A DNA stretch of 64,000 nucleotides from Gorsachius magnificus (lineage: Eukaryota > Chordata > Aves > Pelecaniformes > Ardeidae): assembly GCA_034008185.1 (NCBI GenBank), contig CM067081.1:31680806-31744805 (forward strand). The letters are read 5' to 3'. This document shows, in pieces, positions 14,573-25,384 of this stretch (position 1 is its first letter; each line of letters opens with the position of its first letter). Under the pieces are notes generated by a model that saw only the letters and a list, made by a program, of their open reading frames with translations, did no database searches and was not told the DNA's origin. Both the position numbers and the translations under genes were made by a program.

Positions 14573-14775
14573 AGATTGCCAAGCAAGACACTCCATAATT
14601 TGATGTTCACAGCGTTCTAGATGCTTTATCATTTCCCTTGTTAGGCTTGGCTCCGCTTTAATAAAGCTTTCAATCACCTTGTAGAAGTCAAAAGCTTTTA
14701 AATCAAATACATTGAGAATCCATGGGAAAGACAAGTCTGTTTCAGCACTGGTACCATCACTTTGTGAAGCATTTC
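14573..14775 (-). CDS. RB1: RB1 exon 17 (pocket A)
   Basis: Exon of 203 bp (human 197), with acceptor TGCAG|GAAAT and donor CAATCT|GTAAGT. It enters in phase 1 and ends in phase 0, as in human. The product contains [20 protein letters not shown] and [20 protein letters not shown], nearly identical to human pocket A. The extra two codons fall in the variable stretch at the start ([12 protein letters not shown]). Exon 18 is not in the window. Confidence 0.97.
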
Positions 14776-14963
14776 CTGCAGGGAAAACAGACTAAAATTA
14801 TTAAGTGTACTACATTCTGTCACTTCTGATGGTTTTTCCTTTTTCTATTTATTGAATCATTGCTAGTTCAGAAACTTCAGTGAGCACTTTTTTTCTGTTA
14901 TTTACTGTATTTTATGTATTAGAGCAAATGGCAATAATTATCAATAAATAACAACGCTATTTA

Positions 14964-15188
<225 letters not shown>

Positions 15189-15256
15189 TCAAACCTGTGA
15201 ATATTCTTAGGATTTGTAAATGCAATGCCAGTACTGAACTACCATACTAAACTTAC

Positions 15257-15313
15257 CGACTTCAGCATAGACTCCATTACTCTGTAATACAGACGTACTC
15301 CAAGCTTGTATCT
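15257..15313 (-). CDS. RB1: RB1 exon 14 (pocket A)
   Basis: 57 bp, human length. Acceptor CAACAG|AGATAC, donor AAGTCG|GTAAGT. It encodes RYKLGVRLYYRVMESMLKS, identical to human as I recall it. Confidence 0.97.
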
Positions 15314-15990
15314 CTGTTGAAAAAGAAGAAATTCAATAATAATACAAGAAGTTTCAACAAACTACAACAGGCAGACTCTCGTGTTTTAACAATTCAGAAC
15401 ATTTCTATTTTTTGGAAATGTCATTGTCCCCAGTTCCATTTGCCAACAGCACTTGAGAGGCCTCAGAGGTTACTAAGGTTTGTGAATAACCCAGGCACAT
15501 GAAGACTTGAAATCAAGTGTTTATGTTGATTCACAGCTAACAGGATAAAAAGCAGGGCTGACTGACAGGAGACTGTCAAGTACAAACTTGATTGGATTTG
15601 TTTTCCAAAATCCTTGTTGAAAGCACAGCTGGCCTATGATTTTATAAGAAAGTGACTCACCTTTTGCAGTTTTAGGCTAAGTTACCTTAATGAATGCAAA
15701 TATATGTTTCACGTTGTTTTGCCCAGCAATTTTCCCATTCTTCGTTAAAGTATTTCCAACATATTTCCACCCAGTTCCTATTCCTCCTTACTTATTAGGA
15801 ATAATTTGTTGAATACTATCTTTATGGCACTTTAGAAAAAAATACCTTTCCAGTCCTCAGGTTGAAAAGAATATTGTTACTTTTTACCGTTATTGATCTG
15901 CACTGAAGGAGGACAGTCAGTAAGTCAGGTCTCACGTTAGCCAGTACAACAGAGTTCACATGAGTAATACTCAACCAAAATGCTAGTTAC

Positions 15991-16107
15991 CTGTGAGCCA
16001 ATTTCAGCACATCCTGGTCCAACTGCTTCAGCAAATTTCTTTTTGAAGATGTGGTCAAGATTTTCCACTCTCTTGAGGATACTATCCTTAGGGTTCACTG
16101 TGCAATT
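15991..16107 (-). CDS. RB1: RB1 exon 13 (pocket A)
   Basis: 117 bp, human length, phase 0 at both ends. Acceptor TTTTAG|AATTGC, donor TCACAG|GTAACT. It encodes [20 protein letters not shown] followed by [19 protein letters not shown]. Confidence 0.97.
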
Positions 16108-16741
16108 CTAAAAGTACAGGAAAGAGTGCAGGTGAAGGCAAGGCAAAGAACAGACATTTCATTTCAAAAACTTCTTAATGATTTAACCACATTAGTCCTA
16201 CTTCACTTTGTAACATCTCTCAGTCAGCTCATCAGCATAAATAAGTGGAGTATTTACAAAAAGATAGAATCATTGTATACATTCAAAAATTTCCAGTAAC
16301 TACAACTTCATGTCTCATGCAACTACCTGCAACTAACCCAACTAATATGCGAGTAGTACCATCAGTGTACCAAGAGCACCAACTCTTTAAAGCTAGAAAT
16401 ATGCTTAAGTTGCTGAATGTGGACATGATCCTCTGAGTAGGTTCTCCTTCTCTTCATCTCCCTTTTATATCCCCTTATTTTTCCATCTGATACATAAATA
16501 AATAAATCTTAGTATTTAGTGCAGTAAAAAAAAGCGTTAGGAACTTACAATGTTCCAGTACACATCAGTTAGATAGAAGTGAGTAATTACATTTAAACCA
16601 TCCCAATTAAAATGGCCTTCTTCAAAAAAGGGATGTTAATAAAGGAGTTTCCCAAAATATGTGCATTGGATCTACAGGTGTATATTTTACTTGAGTGATA
16701 ATTCCAAGAATCTTTCACAAATCTTCCTTCTAGTTACTTAC

Positions 16742-16829
16742 ATTGAAATACATGATGAGAGTATCTGATGGTTTATCAGTTGCTGAGTTTAAAATCATAA
16801 TCAATTGCTGAATGTTATTCATTGCAGCT
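16742..16829 (-). CDS. RB1: RB1 exon 12 (start of pocket A)
   Basis: 88 bp, human length. Acceptor TTCCAG|AGCTGC, donor TTCAAT|GTAAGT. It encodes [20 protein letters not shown] then SDTLIMYFN, the first helices of the pocket A cyclin fold. Confidence 0.97.
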
Positions 16830-19800
16830 CTGGAAAAATAGAATGAAATGCATAATAAAAATTAAGGTTGGCTTGACAGTTTCCAGAAACTGAACAGCAA
16901 TTCTACAAACAAACAAAAAAATTATTTTAGTTCTCACCCCAGTTACCAAACAACCTGCTGGGAAAAATTGTCATACTGTATTAACCACTGTGAATTCTAA
17001 TAATCTAATTTATTTAATCCTCTAATTATTAGAATGATTACAATCCATAATTAAATTACCAAAAGAGCATAAATTAAGTAATAAAAGATAACAAGCACTT
17101 TTAAAAGCAATGAAATGGTGGAATTGCAACCCTTGTGTGTAAAAAATATTCTGTCAAATCAAACTCCCTAACAAAAAAACCTCTTTGGCTTTCGTATAAA
17201 AATAATATAAAAGACTAGTGAATGAAGACAGCTTTTATGTATCAAGTCACCTGTTCACAAGTGTAGTAAGTAAGATATATTAAAATATGGAAGTCATGTT
17301 ACAAATATGGAATATTTGTAATACAAATATGGAAAATATGGAAGTCAAAACACAGTCTTTTTACCATAGATGCTTTGAAAAACATGCATTTTTCAGAGGC
17401 AGAGCTGTCAACATTCCTACTGGCAACAGCATGAAAATACAGAGTCTTCCGCATTCTGAACCCAAAAGTCACATTAAAACATAAATTCTTACTTTAACTC
17501 CAATTCCTTCTATTTCCAATAGAAAGGCTATAATTTCTGGAGTCCTTACTCTACCTGCTGTATCTGTAGCTAGGTTAGAAGGTTCTTAAATAGAAAATCT
17601 TAATTTTTAAAGTATTATGGGTGTGGAAAAGGATGTGGACATTAAAGAAATTTTTCAGTGTTCCCAAGTAACACAAACAATATCTTCTTTAAAAGTAGAA
17701 CAAAAATTATTGTCTAGCTGAAAAGTAGATAAAAATATGAATAATCTTTTATTAACTTGGATATACTGAATATTGAAGTATGCCTCCATATATGATCTTA
17801 CTGGCATTATTTTACAGGTACAGAGTAAAAAAAAAAAAAAACCAAACAAACCCCACCCAAAACCACTGACATTGAAATTATTTGTATCTCTACTTAATGC
17901 CTAGAATTTTCTTGCTAAAAACAGATCCAAAACCACAACTAATATCCATTGTTTCATATCCAATGTCTTAACATACAAAACTACTAAGCTAATCCAAGTA
18001 ACAGCAGTATTTGAGAAAATCTGTAATGATTTAAAGAATTAAGAATACTTTGAAGACAAGTGCACAGGATCTTTTTTACTCCACAGATAAAGCTAAATGC
18101 CTTGTTAGGGTGAGTGTCTCTTTTTCTGAAGAAAGCATTTTTCAGTTTCTCTTCTACAACTGAAATCCTGATGACAAACATTTTTCATGACTTTCAGAAA
18201 GATCATTATTTTCAGATAACAGAACACGGCCTCTTCTCTAATAGCCTGTATTATCCAGCCCGTATTATGACTGAAATAGGTGGGAAAATAAGAACAGTAA
18301 TGATCTTGTCATAGAAGACAAGAACTAAGTGCATGAGCTAGCATCTAAACAGCCCAGAATTCCAACTTTGGTGGATATCATGTATTGTTCTGCCTTTACT
18401 ATTCGCACATACACACAGAATTAGTAATATATCCAGTATGTCAATAAGTACTAATGTGGCCTGGGTTTTTTTTAACCATATTTCAAGTTGTGTAGTAAGA
18501 AATAGCATTAACTTTCTATTCTTTTAGAGAGGTCAGTGTATTAATTTCTCTCCTAACATCTAAGAAACAGCTTGATTTTTCTAGTGGTATTGTTACTTTC
18601 TGAATTTTTCATTGTGGTTTTTGCTGGGGCTCGTTTGTTTTAAATTTTTATGCTACTTAGCCTCAATTTAGCTGATATTACTCAGAAAATAAGTGCAGAA
18701 AGAAGAAAAATATATTCAATTATTACGACTGTAGTAGTGCAAAGATGCATTTTTCTTTAATCTACTTTTAGTAAGGTTTTGGTAAAATCACTTCTGCCAA
18801 AATGCTACTAGTAATCAGGAAAAGCATAAGGACAGTGGAAAACACCAAAATTAAATCACATAACCCATTCTCATTATGCTCTGATCCAGCACTTACACCC
18901 ACTTTATCTACTGCTTTCTATATAAGTGACCAGATACAAATCTGCTGATGAAAATTATTAGATTCTCACCAATTTCAGGAGGGTTTAGAGCAGATCCTAA
19001 GTGTCAAGGTCCAGAAAGAAGACATTATAAGAAGATTCAAAATAGTAAGTATGGTGCTTTCAACATAACCTGTAAGGGTTCTACTTAATGGAGGGAGAGT
19101 TAATGATGAGCTTTCCACTCTATGCTGGTGATCAAAGGTTTGCTGCCATCTAGTGACAGTTCTGTGGCTTTATGAAAAACTGTAACTACAGTCCAAATCA
19201 CTGCTGGTGAATAATAAAGCCTTCACTTGAACTGACTTAAATGGTATCAGTTTTGGAAAACTTGGAGGAAAGCCCAAGTGTGGATGGATAGAATCTGAAT
19301 ATCTCACCAGTCCTCCTCTCAAGATCAAAGCTGGTTTAGCATATTTCAAATTTTTAGCAATGCAGACAACTTGGTACTCCTGGACTTTCTTAGTAAGACT
19401 TCCATGTCAAGAACTTTAATGAAGCATCTTTCACAGAGTTAGAGGGCTTTTTTTAATGCTAGTATAACTGAAAAATGTCAATAATATCTACTGTTGTCAA
19501 AAATGGGAGTTGTTATCAAAGGCCTTCTTGTTAAATACACCAATTAGTTTCTGCAGATGGCATTTAGTAGATTTATAGTGGATGCACAAGCCCAGAGTCT
19601 AATTAGTTCTTCCACAAGCATTTCACTCATTGAGAAAACTTGAAGTAATAATTAAGTGTACAATATTTTAACTTCCCTCATCTCTACAGCATGCTAAAAT
19701 GAAAGGCATTTATACAGTAAGCATGGAACAAGAACTTCACTGTCTGATTTTATTAAACTTGACACCTTAAGGATGACTGCCTGTGCAGACACTTCTGTCT

Positions 19801-20591
19801 CTGTCCACATAGCACATGGCATTGCAGTGACACAGATGGTTGGTTCTTGAGTGTCCAGGAATTTCCAAGCACCATCAGGCAAAACCACACTGATTTTGTC
19901 AAAAAACTATGTGGCCCAAGGGAAAAAGGGTACATGCAAATCCCCTTCCCTTTGGTTAACTGAATGCAAGCTTGCAGTTTTTCTGCATTTGACTATAGAT
20001 CAAACAAGCTCCAATTAATACCACATTTCTACCATATCTGTCCATTTTCCCAATAGACCAGAATATGTTGGCACTACAAAATGTTCATCTTCCCAGTACA
20101 GGGGGAAAAAATCCCCAACGTTGGCACTCTGAAATGTAAATCTTCCCATAGAGAAAGAAAACAATACTCAGAAGAAAGAGATCATGGGAGAAGAAATGTG
20201 TGCGCATATACAATTTGGTACCATGAAAGGAATCCAGAAGATACAGAGCTAGAGTAAAGGTGGGAAAGGAAGATGGAAGTATAGCAGACAGAAGTACTAC
20301 CATGGAAGTGTAAAGCTGCATTCTCACAAAAATAAATACAGCAATCTATTTTACAGACATTTTGCACCTCTTAGACAACTCAGTAAAAAGCTCGGCCTAT
20401 TTTCCAACAACTTCACCAGGAACTGAGGGCATTCAGCACCCCGCCGTACATGCTCACAGCTCATTAGTGACCAGAACTACCATCAGAAAAACAATACAGA
20501 TGCTTTAAAATTAAAATAACTACTCTAAACATAAATATTTCTAGCCAGGATATTAAAAAAAAGAACACAGCTTAAAAAAAACACCTCATAC
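16830..20591 (-). other. RB1: RB1 intron 11
   Basis: A 3.8-kb AT-rich intron. No gene or clear transposon is seen. A near-perfect CTCF-type word lies at 19,143-19,156. A short imperfect repetition of the word ATATGGAAGTCA occurs near 17,285-17,346. Confidence 0.85.
19143..19156 (-). promoter_or_regulatory. CTCF-like motif in RB1 intron 11
   Basis: The plus strand reads CTGCCATCTAGTGA. Its reverse complement matches the CTCF core (CCASYAGRKGGCAG-type) at all but about one position. Motif evidence only; occupancy is unknown. Confidence 0.35.
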
Positions 20592-20669
20592 CGAACAGGA
20601 GTCTGTGGAAGTATAAGATTATGTTCCTCATCTGGATTGTTTTTTAGTGGTGTCCTCTCCAGCTGTGAG
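20592..20669 (-). CDS. RB1: RB1 exon 11 (RbN-pocket linker)
   Basis: 78 bp, human length. Acceptor CTGTAG|CTCACA, donor GTTCG|GTATGAG. It encodes SQLERTPLKNNPDEEHNLIL then PQTPVR. Both linker CDK sites are retained: R-T-P corresponds to human T356 and Q-T-P-V-R to T373. In human these drive docking of RbN onto the pocket. Confidence 0.96.
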
Positions 20670-21695
20670 CTACAGAAATGGAAAACAAACTTATGAAGTA
20701 CCTATGCAATTCAAAAAAGAATGTTTTCTATAAAGATTTATAAATCTGCAGAAAAAAACTGTGTAACAGATTTTTAGAAGATATAGATATCCAACCACTC
20801 CAGCTGTTAGAACAATGTAATTTAAATTCCCAAATAGATCTGCTTTCAGCAGGGTGTTGGACTAGATGACCTCTAAAGTTCCCCTCCAACTTCTTTTTTT
20901 TTTCCCTCAAATTCTTTTTGCAACAACTTAATTTATATGTACAGCTAGTATTATCTCCATTTTAATTGAATTTTAAATGAATGCATTTTTCTACCATAGA
21001 TAAAGTCACAGACTCACATCCGTGAGTTCACATCAAGTTATGGAAATGTTGCATTGTCAGGAACCACCGGAATTTTAGATTATGACTAAAAAAATTCAAA
21101 TACACCTATATTACTGAACAGCTCTGGGGAACATATCTGGGCACTAGTACATGACTTTATTCTGCTAAACCATCCCAGGCATATTCCTGTCCCATGCAAA
21201 CTACCATTCCCTAAAACATTTGTGGGTACAGGCCAGAAGTCAGAATGGGCTGAGGATCACTCCCAGCAGGCAATTTCCAAATGCCACAATCTGGTTTTAG
21301 GAAGGAGGAGCTGGACAACGAGGACCCAAGCCATTCCATGCCAACTGGCCCCAGAGCTGTAACACCACCTTCGGCATATCTAATCAACTAGCATGACATG
21401 GCCTTGGCCTCCTCCTCACGATTCCTCAGCTTCCCCTGGATGACAGGGGCTTGCACAGAGTAAGAATTATAGTAGAGCTTCCAAATAATTTTGGGTAGAG
21501 TCAGTGTCTTATGTTTTCTAATTATTTAAGCAATCATGTAGAGCAAGGCTGGTGATGCCAGAGATACCTTAGCTGAACTACAAACCTAAGAGGTCAACAG
21601 GATACAGAGATCTCCATTTATAACATGAGGGGGCAGAAATCAACGGAAGTTCACATTTTCTATTATAAAATGAAAGCAGTAAATGGAAATATTAC
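20670..21695 (-). other. RB1: RB1 intron 10
   Basis: A 1.0-kb intron containing the CR1 tail at 20,838-20,893. Nothing else is recognised. Confidence 0.85.
20838..20893 (+). mobile_element. CR1 LINE 3' tail remnant
   Basis: The words GGGTGTTGGACTAGATGACC and TCTAAAGTTCCCCTCCAACT are the typical end of the CR1 3' UTR in plus orientation. A T-rich run follows. It lies in RB1 intron 10, antisense to the gene. Confidence 0.85.
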
Positions 21696-21805
21696 CATGC
21701 TATGACACCAGGCTGTAGGGTTTCATCGTGATCCAGAAATAATCTTGCATCTATGTCTTTGTTTTTGAGATAGAGCTCATCATACTGTTTCGAGAGAACC
21801 TCAAC
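21696..21805 (-). CDS. RB1: RB1 exon 10 (end of RbN)
   Basis: 110 bp, human length. The acceptor is the disfavoured GAG type (TTTTTTGAG|GTTGAG); the donor is GCATG|GTAATA. It encodes [20 protein letters not shown] then [17 protein letters not shown]. The core aligns closely with human; the last residues (QPGVIAC versus QTDSIDS) are diverged. Confidence 0.95.
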
Positions 21806-23590
21806 CTCAAAAAACATTGAAAAAAAACCTTATTCTATAGGAACAAGTTTGAAAATGTACTGAATAATATAAGCTAGTTCTAGTTCATTAATACAACGCT
21901 GAAATGCTAAGACAATGACCTTCAAGCTCATAAAGTCACTTCTTACACAAATAGCTGAAACATACCCAGAAGAAAATTATCGTTCCCACGCACAAACAAA
22001 AATAATCATTTATAAGAGAAAACAACCCAAGATCATGAGACTTTTTTGAAGAAATGTAGGTCCTGACACAATAAAAGACCTTAAAAAAGCTAAAGTGGGA
22101 GACATAGACCTGCAAATCAAACTAATGTTTCTAGGCTTTTAAATCTTTCCTTCCAAAAAAACCCCCAAAGGTATCTCCAGGAGGAAAAAATGTAAAATGA
22201 TTGTACTTAGAACAGCTGCCAGACAATCTGCTCAGTCCCTGCCTCTGCTGGTTTGGAGATGAAGGCCAAGACCCATAGTCAAACCTTCTTGTTCTGAGTG
22301 TAAGAAGAGTTTCCCCATTCCATATTAATACTTGTACTGGTGTAGTGTTTAAGAGACATGCCTATTTCTACAAAAACACAGACTATTATTTCATACTAAC
22401 ATTGTTGTTTTTTAAATTACTGTTAAAAAGCTTCTTAGTTGATTAGATCCCATATTGATATGACTTCATTTTGCATGGAAAAGTTTGTTGGGTTTTGTTT
22501 GGTTTTGTTTTTTTTATTTTGAGTGACTAACATTAACTAGAAATCTGGATTATTTTTTTTTGTATCAGGGCCAGATACTAGTCTCCATTCCAAATCTGCT
22601 GCTGTGCTCCTGCAGAAGTAGGCAGTCACCTCAATTATCTGTTCCCTGAGCCCTTAAATGTACCAAATGATGCTGTGCTCTGGCAAATTCCTGCTAGAAA
22701 ACAGACAACAGTGCATACGAACCCACATTAGTCCCCTCCCAGTCCCAAGAAAAAGCAAGCTGCAAATACCTCCTACACAGCTTTGCTCCTCATCTTCTCC
22801 TTCTATCTTTCACAAATTAATTTGCTCCAAACTGATCTCATGGTTAAAACTTTTGAGATGAGGACTATTAAATCAAAGATTATCTTTCAATTCCTATTAT
22901 CACTATTTTTTTATTTCAAATATTCATTGTCTTTTAATTTATTATCTTCCTAATGGATTAAGTGTTCGTTCTGTCTAAAATATTTCAGTATTTCATAAAC
23001 TTCAATAAAATTCAGATTCTCACTGCAAACAGCAGCAGCTCTTAGAGAAAATGGTTGTCCTGGGCTAACTGGGAAGAAACCTTCAGCCAAAAATAGAGTT
23101 CTGAACCAATCTGTCTGTCAGTTCATAAAGCTTGACCATCAAACACACAGCAAAGACGAAATAGCAATAGTAAGCCTCAAAAGCTTTTCTTGTTTCAGAA
23201 ACATCATTAAAATTTGTCAAAAGCTCCATGGCTTTTTATGAAAAATGAAGGTCAATGTAAATGTCCCGTATTACTAGCTATTGTACTGATGATCTCAGCT
23301 ATGACTGATGGTTAATTGGATTAGATATATGAAGTGACTGCCTCTGAAACACAGCTGTAACTTTCTGCTTTGTTTTAGAATATCCCCTCAGGCACTCAAG
23401 TTTCAGAAGCAAGGATCATGTGACTGGATTTTTCTTCAAATGCATCATTTTATAGAATTTTCACCAGCAGAGTTTTAGACTCATAAATTTGATACTAGGC
23501 TTAAATTGAACAGCCTTAGATGAGAACACTCACTGATTTAAGAATAAGCTGTATAATGACCTTTGCCTGGAAGTTCATACAGGGCTTCCC

Positions 23591-23630
<40 letters not shown>

Positions 23631-24443
23631 CCATAAATTAAAAAGCCTAAACAGACTGCTGATCCCCTGAAATTAATTTTGGAAGAGATTAACAACTTTA
23701 GTGGGTCTTCTTCTATTTTGTCCTCTACCCAACACACTATGAAACTGAACAGAACAGGCTGAATCTTGCAGACCTTCAGCCTGATAAGCTTCAGAGCTGC
23801 TTATTTTCATGTTACCACATCTACTGGCGACACACAGCTAAACCTACCCTTTTAAGAATGATGGATGCAAATACATTGCAAGAAGTTACCTACTAAGGCA
23901 CACTCTTGTACAGAATTGCGTAGAGTTAGTCTGCTGCATCCAGGCTACAACTCAGTGAGATTAAAGTAATTCTGCATGGACACAGCAGTCCAAACTCTGC
24001 CAGATGTGAAACCGAGCCTAATCTTCTGGATATCTCTCCAACATGACTACAGTAATGTGTCTCAATTATATTTAAATTAAGGTGTGTAATTTAAGACTGT
24101 ATGTATTCATAGACTGAATTCAGAGACCTGATATTGTAACAGTTGTATTTCAGATGGATGGCCTCACCAAGACCATGGATATGCAACTCCTATGTCATGT
24201 TTTGATTTGAGCAAAAGCACTGGTTCAGCCTCAGGGAATTCATTTATTAAATTCAAATGTAAAAGCTAAATATACTCCATGAATACTGGAATCCCTGCTA
24301 AGCCACATTCCTGAAAAACAATGCATTTTGCTAGATGATTTTAGAAGAACCTATCAGAACTTCATCAACGAGTAAGGGAATCTGAAGCAATTTGGCATGA
24401 AGTAAAGCACTGGTTTTGAAACGTCTTAAGTTCCTCCAATTAC
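21806..24443 (-). other. RB1: RB1 intron 9
   Basis: A 2.6-kb intron with a pure (TA)16 microsatellite at 23,594-23,625. No gene is seen. Confidence 0.85.
23594..23625. repeat. (TA)16 microsatellite
   Basis: 32 bp of uninterrupted TA dinucleotide followed by CACAC, in RB1 intron 9. Likely length-polymorphic. Confidence 0.95.
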
Positions 24444-24521
24444 CTCTGGTAGTCCATTTGAAGCTACAATACCAACAGAATTCAAGAAAGGAATAAAGCT
24501 TGTAAAATACACATTTTTGAC
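24444..24521 (-). CDS. RB1: RB1 exon 9 (RbN)
   Basis: 78 bp, human length, phase 0 at both ends. Acceptor TTTTAG|GTCAAA, donor CCAGAG|GTAATT. It encodes [20 protein letters not shown] then SNGLPE. Confidence 0.97.
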
Positions 24522-25235
24522 CTAAAAAAAAGAAAAAAACATTAGCAACGTACAGAGGCAGCCATGCATACACTGCTTTCACGTCTTTAAGCAAACTAAG
24601 ACACTTTTGTAATGCACTGTGGTTTGTTTTCAATAAAGCAAAAATGAAACTGCTCACATATCCAAAACATAGTGATATGTAAGCGTGCAGTGCGTAATCT
24701 GTTGCTGGAACATTAAATGACTAAACTGGGAAAGAACTGCACTCTTCCCAGCCCTCTTATATTTCCGCTTCCATCATCTGCTTGAATATTCAAGAATCAG
24801 TCCTTTTTACACAGGAATGGATTTATCAGGGAAGGAAAAGGGGAATGGGGTCTTTAAGATCCCACGCAGAAGCAATGTGCTTCTTGTGTACAGTTTCTCA
24901 TCATGGGATGCAGCTGTGAAACCCCATCAGAGCAGCCCTGCGTCCACATGCTGTGATCAGCCTATAACTTCATTCTTCACAGTGCAGTTTCCCTGGCAAA
25001 GTTATCACCCATACCAAAGGGCTTGTTCTGGGGGATTCTTTGTTTGCTTGTTTGGTTGCTTTTTTAACCTACCTACTAGAGAAACTACAGAATGGTAGAA
25101 CACCTTCATTACTGAACTTGAGAGAATAGTTAAGCAGGCACAAGTATTGAGACTTAAAAAGACGATTTAAATAAATGCATATTCCATATGGGGCTTAGCA
25201 GCAAGATCTAACAGACTTTAAAACACAGGCATTAC
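24522..25235 (-). other. RB1: RB1 intron 8
   Basis: A 0.7-kb intron. The open frame on the plus strand here shows no recognisable protein features. No repeat is identified. Confidence 0.8.
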
Positions 25236-25384
25236 CTCATCTAAATTACAATCATGCTCTTTACAAAGGACTTCAATAACTTTTGTATCGGTATCAATTT
25301 GCTTTGAAGTATGTGTACTCCTCTTCTGACCTCTTCTTGGAGTTCGAGCTGAACCATTAACAGTCACTGCAGTCACAGCAGACT
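25236..25384 (-). CDS. RB1: RB1 exon 8 (RbN, phosphorylated loop)
   Basis: 149 bp (human 143, so two codons longer). Acceptor TTCCAG|AGTCTG, donor GATGAG|GTAATG. It encodes [20 protein letters not shown] followed by RSTHTSKQ and [21 protein letters not shown]. The human loop reads NGSPRTPRR; here the S249 site has lost its proline (S-A) while T252 is kept (R-T-P-R-R). Confidence 0.96.
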
